DNA of 64,000 nucleotides from contig JAHRFX010000110.1 in NCBI GenBank assembly GCA_019084405.1, positions 1 through 64,000 on the forward strand, in the 5' to 3' direction. The position numbers and the translations under genes were made by a program. Shown piece by piece: positions 26,783 to 35,349 of the stretch (position 1 is its first letter; each line of letters starts with the position of its first letter). The notes beneath the pieces were generated by a model. The model had not been told where the DNA came from. It searched no databases and saw only the letters and a program-made list of their open reading frames with translations. This stretch comes from Methanobacterium sp. (GTDB lineage Archaea; Methanobacteriota; Methanobacteria; Methanobacteriales; Methanobacteriaceae).

Positions 26783-27582
26783 ATGCCAGAATTCAATCTA
26801 AATGAGAGTAAATGTAATAGTTGTGGGACCTGCAGCTCCCTTTGCCCCACAGGAAGTATTCAAATGAACCAGTATCCCCACCAATCACCAGACAGTTCCT
26901 GTATAAGTTGCGGGCACTGCGAAGCCTGATGTGAAGGGGGTGCATTGCAGATTAATGACTCTAATCTGGAACCACCATAAACCAATATAAGTTCTAAAAT
27001 AAGCCCCGACGATCTGGGGGTTTATATGAGAAACCATAGATCAATACGTAACTATAAAAATAAACTGGTTTCTCCAGATATCATCGAAGAAGTAGTGGAT
27101 ATTGTTCGTTATGCCCCCACCGGCATGAATACTCAACCGGTAAAATGGGTTATTTTAGAAAGCCCGGAAAAGGTTAAAGAACTCTCCAGGATTTGTATTG
27201 ATTGGATGAAAAAAGAGGTGGAAAGTGATTCCCCCTATCCCAATATATACCCATGGAGTCCATGATCACGGTATGGAATGCTGGGATAGATCCTATTTTA
27301 AGAGGAGCGCCTCATGTTTTCATAGCAACTGCAAGTGATTCATCAGCAACAGTGGATGGAGTTATAGCTTTAAGTCATTTAGAATTAGCACTACCTGCAT
27401 TTGGTCTGGGGGCCTGCTGGGCAGGATACCTTAAAATGGCAGCTTCAGATTATGAAAAAGTGAATGAATTTTTAAATCTAGAAGAAGATTCATTTATCGG
27501 GGCTTTGATGGTGGGATATCCTGAGAGTAAATATTTCAGAATACCAAAAAGAAATAAGGCGGATATCAGATATCTGGGTTAA
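26783..27582 (+). pseudogene. Ferredoxin-nitroreductase fusion, with two stops and a frameshift
   Basis: ATG 26783 opens a ferredoxin domain with CNSCGTCSSLC and CISCGHCEA; in-frame TGA (26927) then falls where the second cluster's last residues should be, followed by CEGGAL. A TAA (26978) lies in the linker. In the same frame the nitroreductase follows: MRNHRSIRNYKNKLVSPDII and YAPTGMNTQPVKWVI. A one-base shift near 27250 separates MESMITVWNAG...DDPI from the rest, ending ADIRYLG. The whole matches ferredoxin-nitroreductase fusion enzymes of methanogens. Three separate lesions make a decayed gene more likely than sequence error. Confidence 0.8.
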
Positions 27583-27697
27583 GGATATTTTAGTTAATCC
27601 GTATAAAGCCCTGTTTACTTAAAAATATAATCAAAAATGTATATTAAAAAATTCATTATTTTTTTCTTTATCCATTTACTTTAATAATAAGAATTTT

Positions 27698-29857
27698 TTA
27701 TGATTCATCCCCTCCATGATGGGTTTTTGCCCATTTTCTATCTTTACGAGTAACCATATGTAAAAATGCAGCAAAGAATAGGGGTATGAGGTAGAGACAG
27801 TAAGCCCAGTACTCCACTGCCCTTTTTAATCCGGTTAAAAATGATGTATCATCCCGGTAAACACCCAGCATTACCCCGGGGAAAAATGCAGCCAGGGATA
27901 GTAAACCAATAACCACCGGTGCCTTCATGAAGAAGGTTAAAACTCCTCCTAAATTTAAAATAGCCACCACATATCCCAGCATCACAAAGGCAATGAATAA
28001 TAAAAAGAAGAGGTACTGAATAGAATCTATTTTTTTATATAATGGTATTTTAGCATTTATAATGGGTGCCAGGTAAATAAATAGTGTTTCCAGGTTCCCT
28101 GTAGCCCATCTAACCCTCTGACGGAAAAAAGGTTTCCAGTAAGGAACAGCTTCCTGAAATACCTGGGCTTTCCCACAGTATCTTATTTTATATCCCTTGA
28201 TCATCAATTTTATGCTCATATTGAGGTCTTCGGTTACGGCAAATCCATCCCAACCCCCAATTTCTTCTATGACCTTACGGGTGGTAAGTTGACCATTTCC
28301 TCCCAGGAAACCATTTTTGCCCATGATATCCCGGGACCTTAAAATAATATTACCAAATATGGAAAATTCCACTTCCTGCATCCGGGTTAAGAGGTTTCTA
28401 TCTGCATTATACATCCTGACCCGGGCCTGCACCCCGGCCACCTTTTCCTCATTTAAATAAGGGACGATTATAGATAAAAAATTAGAATCCACCCGGGCAT
28501 CTGCATCAAAAACCGCTATAACCTCTCCTTCCGCCATACGGATACCATCATTTAATACATAGCCCTTTCCATTTCCAGATCGAGGTGGTTTACGGGTGAC
28601 AATACGCAGACAATCCACTTCTTTTTTAAGATTATCCAGTATTTCACCGGTTTTATCTGTGGAACCATCATTAATAACCATTACCTCAAAATTCTTTTCC
28701 CCCTGGTGGTAATAATCCATACGGGATAGTGATCTGACGCATTTTTCAATGGTCATCTCCTCATTATGGGCCGGTATGATTATGCTTACCCGGGGAGGTT
28801 GGCTAAAGGGTACTGCCGGAGTGGGTTTTTTAAAGCTCAAGAATACCAGGAACATGTTATAGCAGGCCGGTATAAATAAAAGATACATTAACCAGGTCAT
28901 ACTCCGGGTTACCATACCATATATGGCCAGGGAACATATAACCGCAGTTACAAAGAAAACCCCTGTTTTTTCCATTTTCAATTCTTCTTCTTTGGTATGG
29001 ATGGTGTCTTCCATTTTCTCCTTTTTCTTTTTATCTGCCTGTGATTTTTCCAAAGCAACTTCAATGGCACTGTGCAATTCATCAGATTTAAATGGTTTTA
29101 TCAGGTAGCCATAGGGAGAGGTTTCAAGTATTTTTTTTATGGTATTTTCATCAGCATAGGCCGTGAGAAAGATAACCGGTATATGTTCCGGGGCAATTTT
29201 ACGGGCCACTTCTGCACCATCCATATCTCCCTGCAGCATTAAATCCATTAAAATTAAATCGGGTTGGTGTAATCTGATTTTTTCCAGGGCCTTGTCTCCG
29301 GAAGCCACCATATCCACTACCTGATAGCCCATGTCCTTTAATTTATCTTCCAGATCCATGGCAGTGATGAATTCATCTTCCACAATGAGTATACGGGGAG
29401 GTGGTGCCGGGAGATCTTCTTTTTCATCTCCTTTTAAAGTTTCCTCTTCACTGGTGGTGATTGCGTCATACATTTCCTGGACATCAGCCTGATGTTTTTT
29501 AAGAGCGGTTTCTATGGTAACCTGCAGATTATTTGTATCAAATGGTTTTACCATATAACCATAGGGGGCGCTTTTTTTGACTTTTTCCAGGGTTTTATTA
29601 TCGGAATAAGCACTGAGAAAAACCACAGGTATGGATAAAGATGAAATCTTTTGAGCCGCTTCTGTTCCATCCATCTTCCCCTTTAAATTTATATCCATTA
29701 AAACCAGATCAGGTCTGTACTCTGCTGAAAATTTAATTGCTTCTGTACCGGTTGAAACAAGATTTAAAACGTTATACCCTAATTTAACTAGTTTTTCATT
29801 GATATCAAGAGCAGTGATAGCTTCATCTTCTACCACCAGTATACTGGCCTTTCCCAT
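27698..29857 (-). CDS. Double response-regulator receiver fused to membrane GT2 glycosyltransferase
   Basis: The 719-residue protein starts with two CheY-like receivers (about residues 5-122 and 155-272), each with the acidic pocket (VVEDE, IVEDE), phosphorylatable Asp (LVLMDI, LILMDL) and KPF switch Lys. After a charged linker come two helices (about 300-345), a processive family-2 glycosyltransferase with [28 protein letters not shown] and [10 protein letters not shown], and four C-terminal helices. It probably makes and exports a cell-surface polysaccharide, with activity set by phosphorylation of the receivers. No own kinase is adjacent; the two-component cluster at 34-39 kb is the nearest candidate. 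Confidence 0.9.
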   Translation of the reverse strand: MGKASILVVEDEAITALDINEKLVKLGYNVLNLVSTGTEAIKFSAEYRPDLVLMDINLKGKMDGTEAAQKISSLSIPVVFLSAYSDNKTLEKVKKSAPYGYMVKPFDTNNLQVTIETALKKHQADVQEMYDAITTSEEETLKGDEKEDLPAPPPRILIVEDEFITAMDLEDKLKDMGYQVVDMVASGDKALEKIRLHQPDLILMDLMLQGDMDGAEVARKIAPEHIPVIFLTAYADENTIKKILETSPYGYLIKPFKSDELHSAIEVALEKSQADKKKKEKMEDTIHTKEEELKMEKTGVFFVTAVICSLAIYGMVTRSMTWLMYLLFIPACYNMFLVFLSFKKPTPAVPFSQPPRVSIIIPAHNEEMTIEKCVRSLSRMDYYHQGEKNFEVMVINDGSTDKTGEILDNLKKEVDCLRIVTRKPPRSGNGKGYVLNDGIRMAEGEVIAVFDADARVDSNFLSIIVPYLNEEKVAGVQARVRMYNADRNLLTRMQEVEFSIFGNIILRSRDIMGKNGFLGGNGQLTTRKVIEEIGGWDGFAVTEDLNMSIKLMIKGYKIRYCGKAQVFQEAVPYWKPFFRQRVRWATGNLETLFIYLAPIINAKIPLYKKIDSIQYLFFLLFIAFVMLGYVVAILNLGGVLTFFMKAPVVIGLLSLAAFFPGVMLGVYRDDTSFLTGLKRAVEYWAYCLYLIPLFFAAFLHMVTRKDRKWAKTHHGGDES

Positions 29858-30282
29858 TACTGCACCCCGGTTTATTTAATTAAATTAATAGTACCTGAAG
29901 CTATAAAGATTAAAAATTGCATATTATGTCTATTTAAACCAGCTGGAATAAAAATATTGCTAAATATTTAAAATTAATGTTTTAGTTAGATTATTTATTT
30001 TAATACTGATGTATTAAAAATACTTATTCCGGGATTAAATTAGACTTAGAATTAGTAATATATCAAAAATTAGTTCTTTAAATAAATTTTAAAAATAGTT
30101 AAAATGTTTTTATAATAAAAATAGTCACTTAAAAATTATAATAGAATTAAAACGGAATAGGTATAAAAAAATAAAAAATAATTAAAATATTAAGTAAGAT
30201 AAGTTGAATAATTATAAAAAAATAATAAATTCTGAGAAAATTCAAAACTGATTTTGATTTTCTAGAAAGATATTTAATCTAT
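29858..30282. other. AT-rich spacer, no gene seen
   Basis: This 425-base region lies between the start of the receiver-glycosyltransferase gene and the stop of the TRAM gene, both on the minus strand. It is extremely AT-rich and has no convincing open frame, RNA gene or strong repeat. It must hold the promoter of the glycosyltransferase gene; several TATA-like runs make the exact one impossible to pick. Confidence 0.5.
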
Positions 30283-30501
30283 TTATTCAATTATTTCAGC
30301 AAAAGCGAATTTTTGGCGAACTGCATTAATTTTTATTTTAACTTCGTCTCCAACACCGGCTCCTGAAACAAATACCACAAATCCTTCGACTTTTGCGATA
30401 CCGTCGCCGTCTCTACCTAAATCTTCTATTTTAACATCAAATTCGTCACCCACATTAATAGGGGCGTCGTTTCCTCTTCTATCGTAGTCATTTCCAAACA
30501 A
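30283..30501 (-). CDS. TRAM domain protein
   Basis: This 72-residue protein is one TRAM domain: [39 protein letters not shown], and [16 protein letters not shown]. Stand-alone TRAM proteins of archaea bind RNA and have been described as RNA chaperones in methanogens. I take TTG 30501 as start, giving [16 protein letters not shown], the usual family opening, with GTGATG just upstream; a TTG at 30522 would add seven residues. Confidence 0.88.
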   Translation of the reverse strand: MFGNDYDRRGNDAPINVGDEFDVKIEDLGRDGDGIAKVEGFVVFVSGAGVGDEVKIKINAVRQKFAFAEIIE

Positions 30502-30715
30502 AACATCACGTCCTAAAGTCAAAAATTAATTGAAAACTTGGTTTCCATAATTTATGACCATCTAATGCACTAAAGCATCATAAAATTTATTCAAAACAAG
30601 ATAAAAATTATCTGTAATAAATATCTATGACCCTATTTAATGTACATCAAATAAACTTAGCTTTCATAATATATAAAGGCATTGATTACAAAGTTAAAAT
30701 AAACACCGAAACATA

Positions 30716-30785
30716 TAAATCAAAGTGTATTTAATTCCTATTAATAGCATTATGTAAATCAAAGTGTATTTAATTCCTATTAATA
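30716..30785. repeat. Two exact 31-bp direct repeats upstream of the DUF368 gene
   Basis: The same 31 bases, beginning TAAATCAAAGTGTATTTAAT, occur at 30716-30746 and 30755-30785 with only eight bases between them. The second copy ends 36 bases before the DUF368 start. Exact copies this close to a start codon could be a duplicated promoter or a double protein-binding site. The rest of the 30502-30820 spacer is AT-rich without other features. Confidence 0.8.
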
Positions 30786-30820
30786 ATTTAAATGTTCCCA
30801 AATATCAAAGGAGATGGATG

Positions 30821-31693
30821 ATGTTCAAGCTCAGTCAAAAAATGGAAGATTTTTTACTCATATTTGTAAGGGGGATCTTCATGGGCATCGCGGATATCAT
30901 GCCGGGTGTTTCTGGAGGAACCATAGCCCTGATTACAGGTATTTATGAAAGACTGGTGCACTCCATCAGTAAAATAAATTTTAAATTTGTAAAACCATTT
31001 CTAAAAGGAGATATTGTACAAGCTAAGGTTATATTAAAAAAGGAAGTTGATTTCCAATTATTTGTACCCCTGCTTTTAGGGATAGGTCTGGCCATAATAT
31101 CCATGTCCCAGGTAATGTCTTTTATGCTGGAAAATTACACTGCATTTACCTATGCCTTTTTTTCCGGTTTAATTCTGGCCTCCGCCTTAATTGTATATAA
31201 AGAAATCGATGGTATATGTTTGAAAGGATTCACTTCACTAATTTTAGGATTAATCGGAGCCTTCCTTTTTGTAGGCCTTAACCCCATACAGGCAAATCAC
31301 AGCTTACCTATAATATTCATGTCCGGGGTTCTGGCTATATGTGCCATGATACTGCCGGGTATATCCGGCGCATTTGTACTATTACTCCTGAATCAATATG
31401 AATACCTGCTTAATGCTTTAAATGAGGTATCATTACCTGATATTTTTGCCTTTGGTGCCGGTGCCGCCCTGGGTATATTGGGATTTTCCAGGGTACTGGA
31501 TTATCTTTTGAGAAACTACGAATCATTTACCATGGCTTTCCTGGTGGGATTGATGTTAGGAACCCTGAGGTTACCCTACCAAAAATTAGAAATAAGTGAT
31601 GCAGGATCAGTGCTTCCTCTTTTAATAATCGGTTTGGTTGGTTTTGGAGTGGTAATGGTTTTAGAAAAAAAATTCCGCTATATTGATTATTAA
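30821..31693 (+). CDS. DUF368 polyprenyl-phosphate transporter family protein
   Basis: This 290-residue membrane protein has about eight to ten helices and the twin family motifs GIADIMPGVSGGTIALITGI (about residue 20) and MILPGISGAFVLLLL (about 190), the two inverted repeats of the DUF368/PopT family. Members recycle undecaprenyl-phosphate-type lipid carriers across the membrane. In this archaeon the substrate would be dolichyl-type phosphate used for glycan assembly. ATG 30821 has GGAGAT five bases upstream; earlier in-frame starts overlap the repeats. Confidence 0.85.
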   Translation: MFKLSQKMEDFLLIFVRGIFMGIADIMPGVSGGTIALITGIYERLVHSISKINFKFVKPFLKGDIVQAKVILKKEVDFQLFVPLLLGIGLAIISMSQVMSFMLENYTAFTYAFFSGLILASALIVYKEIDGICLKGFTSLILGLIGAFLFVGLNPIQANHSLPIIFMSGVLAICAMILPGISGAFVLLLLNQYEYLLNALNEVSLPDIFAFGAGAALGILGFSRVLDYLLRNYESFTMAFLVGLMLGTLRLPYQKLEISDAGSVLPLLIIGLVGFGVVMVLEKKFRYIDY

Positions 31694-31797
31694 ATACTTA
31701 TTTTTTTTTAAAAAATAATATGAAAGTAGATTTACTATTAGAATACTAATTATTTTTAATAGAATTAATCATTAAATCTTAGGGGTTTGCACACAAA

Positions 31798-32394
31798 ATG
31801 AGTTTTAGATTGGAAAAATACGATCCAAGACAGCATGATCCCAAAAAAGTGGCGGAAATCATATATGCTGCTGAACCGGAATTAAATTATTATGTATTTG
31901 GCAAAAAAGAAGAAGCAGTGCCATCCATTAGGAAATTACTGGAGATGGGGAATAATTATTTTGCCTCTCCTTATCTGGAGTGTGCTATCTACCAGGAGAA
32001 AGTGGTGGGTATAGTGGTAAGTTCCACAGTGAAAGAAAAGGCAAAACTGGATAGATCTTCGGGTATGGCATTTTTAAAAGCTTTTGGTTTCTGGACTTTT
32101 TTAAAAAGATTCCCCACCATGATTAAAATGGATAAAATCGTGAATTCCAATCTGGAGGATGATGGATTCTTCATCCACTTCATATCAGTGGATTTACCTT
32201 ACCAAAGCCAGGGCATTGGTACTAAAATGATTGAAAGTATCCTGAAAAATCATGAAAAGTTGTATGTGGATGTTAATCTCAATAATATACAGGGACAAAA
32301 GTTTTATGAAAAAATGGGTTTTAAAATCCAGTCCAAAAACGTGATTAAAATAAAAAATAAAGAGTCAGGTACTTATTCCCTGAAAAGAGATTGA
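31798..32394 (+). CDS. GNAT-family N-acetyltransferase
   Basis: The 198-residue protein has the acetyl-CoA binding motif HFISVDLPYQSQGIGTKMIE (about residues 124-143) and the following LYVDVNLNNIQGQKFYEKMG strand and helix of the GNAT fold. The acceptor is unknown. ATG 31798 follows AGGGGTTTGCACACAAA. It is single, and convergent with the cobN remnant. Confidence 0.85.
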   Translation: MSFRLEKYDPRQHDPKKVAEIIYAAEPELNYYVFGKKEEAVPSIRKLLEMGNNYFASPYLECAIYQEKVVGIVVSSTVKEKAKLDRSSGMAFLKAFGFWTFLKRFPTMIKMDKIVNSNLEDDGFFIHFISVDLPYQSQGIGTKMIESILKNHEKLYVDVNLNNIQGQKFYEKMGFKIQSKNVIKIKNKESGTYSLKRD

Positions 32395-32452
32395 ATATTA
32401 ATATTTGACATTCTAATCCTGATAAAATTTCTTCTTAATATATTCAGGGGCC

Positions 32453-33007
32453 CTACTCCACTTCAGACTCCAGGTTCATTACAATTTCCTTTAATTTTTT
32501 AATCTTCTCTTCATCTGCTTCCCAGTAACCCCTGCTTTCTGTTTCCATTAATAACTCCCCCATCTTGATGGTGGCATAGGGATTGTTTTCCTGGAGTTTT
32601 TGGCGCATTTCTTCATCAAATATTAACCTGTCTGCCACATTATCATAAACCCAGTTATCCACTTTTCCGGTGGTGGCGGAGAACCCTAATAAATATTCCA
32701 CGTTGTCTTTTATTTTCTTGGATCCATGGAAGTCATGGTTTAACATACCCTCCAACCATTTTGGATTAAATAACCTGGTCCTGGTGGCACGATTTATACT
32801 ATGAGAATCTATTAGGTCTTCTACATAAATTTCCTCTTCAGTGGAATCTGAAACCATGATTTCTGCCTTCTGGCTCCGGAACTCCTCACCGTACGGGATA
32901 AACCACCTAAAAATTCATAATAATGGTCCAGATCGGTAACCTCATACTCCACAGTATCCCTTTCCTGGGTTACCAGATCCACCCGCCTTAATTTGCGTGT
33001 AAAACTG
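32453..33007 (-). pseudogene. cobN: C-terminal remnant of cobaltochelatase-like CobN
   Basis: From 32857 to 32453 a minus-strand frame encodes VSDSTEEEIYVEDLIDSHSI, RTRLFNPKWLEGMLNHDFHG and YLLGFSATTGKVDNWVYDNV, the end of the CobN/magnesium chelatase H family. Upstream, after a one-base shift near 32870, another frame gives VDLVTQERDTVEYEVTDLDH and YYEFLGGLSRTVR, the preceding family block. Nothing of the remaining 1,000 or so residues is present. The fragment is a decayed gene end, possibly a paralogue, since CobN-like chelatases are needed for cobamide or F430-type metal insertion elsewhere in methanogens. Confidence 0.75.
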
Positions 33008-33268
33008 ATTCATCTGTTTTAATTTTCTCAGGGTATCCCTGCGGATACCATGAATATAATGGTAACATCAAACCCCGCTCTTTTAGGGAGTATTATTTCA
33101 GTTTTCTGAATCTAGATCCCTTTTTGATCTTGATTTCCATTACATGAATGATAAATAATACTTTTTCATTTTAAACTACTTATAAAAAAAAATAAGACCG
33201 GGCCAGTTAAATAAGGTTTAAAATGAAAATTAGTATTTGAAGTGAAATTAATATTTAAATCAACTTTT

Positions 33269-34407
33269 TCAGTTAACCTTTAAAAAATCATCCAAACGTT
33301 TTAAGGCATTTAACCTGATTTTAGCATCTAATTTACTATTATCCAGTGCATCCTGCAGGGTATGGATGGAATTATCATAGGTGTTTCTATCCACAGGATA
33401 TGGGAATCCGTCCTTGCCCCCATGGGTGAAACTGTATTTGACGGGATCCTCCCAGCTGGCTGGTTCCCCATATATCAAATCGGAAATAAGAGCCAGGGCC
33501 CTGATTTTTTTAGGTCCCATACCATGTAGTAAAAGCAATTCTTCATAGTTATCAGGTTGTATCTCCCAGGCTCTTTGCAGAACCTGGAATTCCCTAGCAC
33601 TTAAATCCATATCCAGTACCGGATGATGAGATGGCATATCCAGTACCGGATGATTAGAGGTCCTGATCATTTTTTTAAAATCAGATAAAACAGTCTGGGA
33701 TGATTCTTTTCTTTTAAAGTATTTTTTAAGGTGCTCTGGCCCATCACAGATTAAATCCACACTTATATCCCGGGAATTTTTACTAAGGTGAGAGGTCATA
33801 TCCAGGGTTTCTTCTCCTTTCAGATCACAGGATATGGCGTGGTGTGGTTCTTCCACATATTCCTGCACCTCACACCCCAGCCAGTGATAGCGCCTTGCAT
33901 AGTGATTATCCTTATTCATTCCCTGCTGCACCACCGCCCAATTACCGTTTTCATTTAAAAAAAGCTGTGTTGATACAGCTGGTAGCCATCCTGTATACAG
34001 GAGTTATCAATTTTAGCAGATAATTTACTGGATAAAATAAGTTTCTCGCCTTGGGAAGTGGTGAGGGAGAAAACATTCAGGGCTTCTTCTATCTCCTGGG
34101 GTGTCTTTCGGGAGTGCTTACCCTTGCCTCCCAGTACCATAACTCCCTGATTTCCTCCTTCAAGAGCAGTTTTTAGAGCAGCGCAGGTAGTGGTGGTGGT
34201 ACCTGAGGAGTGCCAGTCAAAACCCAGTACGCAGGATAGTGCCTGAAAATAGAAAGGGTTGGAGATGCGATTTAAAAATTCATCGACCCCATATTCTTCA
34301 ATAGTAGCCTGGCTGATAACCCCCGCCAGTTTAATCATCCTGGAAAATAGCCAGGACGGAGGATGACCCCCATGTAAGGGTAAATGGGCGATTCCTTTTT
34401 TTTGCAT
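33269..34407 (-). pseudogene. DUF763 protein, split by a frameshift in a T run
   Basis: The first part (34407-33955) starts MQKKGIAHLPLHGGHPPSWL and reaches YQLYQHSFF, then stops. One more T in the run of seven (minus strand, near 33960) would give FFLNENGNWAVVQQGMN and continue through ARRYHWLGCEV and LLLLHGMGPKKIRALALISD to 33269, about 380 residues. The middle also has a 27-base in-frame tandem duplication (HHPVLDMPS repeated; 20-base cores at 33608-33627 and 33635-33654). DUF763 function is unknown. Homopolymer position makes sequence error or slippage possible. Confidence 0.75.
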
Positions 34408-34417
34408 CTAAATCATT

Positions 34418-35275
34418 TCATAAATTTAAAGCGAATATACAACTGGAAGATCCCGAGGCAATAGTGGATCTACGATTAATTTCCCCTTCCAGATTGGTCC
34501 AGCTAAAACTGCGGTTAATCATGGACTGGCAGTTCAAACAGAATATGGGGTTTTTACGGGATTCCTCTATCCAGGGGCAGTTATCAAATTCTATAAAAAA
34601 GCTGGTGGTTTCGGATTTTAATCCTATTCTGATACCTAAATCAGAGAATATGGTGGTAATCCACTCCACATATGTTTCAAAGATTTCTTCAGCTTCAGAT
34701 GAGTCACTATCAATATTTTTATCCGAGAATGCTTTATCAAAACCAGGTTTCATATCTAATTCCATTCTATCAGCAAATATATTGGCCAACAATTTACGCA
34801 TTTCAGTTTCATTGGGGGTACTTGATCCCGGCATGGCCCGTAGAATAAAATCATAAAAGTCAGCTAAAATCCTTTTTTTCAGTATTTCATTTTGTTTTTT
34901 AGAAGAAGCATGTTTATATATGGCCATTTCGATATTAGCATTAATTTCACTTGATTTGAATGGTTTTATTATGTATCCATATGGTTCTGTTACCTTGGCC
35001 CGGGAAAGCATTTCTTCATCGGCATAGGCCGTTAGATATATTACCGGTATGTCCTGTTTTTCCCTTATTATATGGGTGGCCTCAATACCATCAATATCCC
35101 CTTTTAAAACAATGTCCATTAAAATAATTTCTGGATCGTTTTTCCGGGCAGATTTAACTGCGTCTTCCCCGGTGGCCACCATGTCCACCACAGTATGGCC
35201 TAAATTTTGAAGTTTATGTTTGATGCCCATGGCCACAATACTCTCATCTTCCACCACTAATACTCTTGCACCCAT
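34418..35275 (-). CDS. Response regulator: receiver plus methanogen output domain 1 (MetOD1)
   Basis: The 285-residue protein has a CheY-like receiver (residues 1-120; [19 protein letters not shown]) and a C-terminal domain (about 140-285) that matches the one in the regulator at 46.7 kb: YVEWITTIFSDLGIRIGLKS, FIEFDNCPWIEESRKNPIFC, then INRSFSWTNLEGEI. This is the methanogen output domain 1 type. Here it has a Cys pair, FCLNC, absent from the other copy. ATG 35275 has GGAGTG upstream. It is the last gene of a minus-strand signalling run. Confidence 0.85.
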   Translation of the reverse strand: MGARVLVVEDESIVAMGIKHKLQNLGHTVVDMVATGEDAVKSARKNDPEIILMDIVLKGDIDGIEATHIIREKQDIPVIYLTAYADEEMLSRAKVTEPYGYIIKPFKSSEINANIEMAIYKHASSKKQNEILKKRILADFYDFILRAMPGSSTPNETEMRKLLANIFADRMELDMKPGFDKAFSDKNIDSDSSEAEEIFETYVEWITTIFSDLGIRIGLKSETTSFFIEFDNCPWIEESRKNPIFCLNCQSMINRSFSWTNLEGEINRRSTIASGSSSCIFALNL

Positions 35276-35349
35276 TAATTACACTCCTACAATATTTTTT
35301 ATGGAAATTTAATCATGATTTTTAGTCCCTTTAATAAAGGTTTAATCCC

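Noticed and set aside
26927..26929. TGA in the ferredoxin-nitroreductase as selenocysteine
   Set aside because: A TAA and a frameshift also break the same gene, and Methanobacteriales are not known as selenocysteine users; plain decay is simpler.
30716..30785. CRISPR array start
   Set aside because: Only two repeats with an eight-base gap; no spacer-length units and no cas genes in the window.
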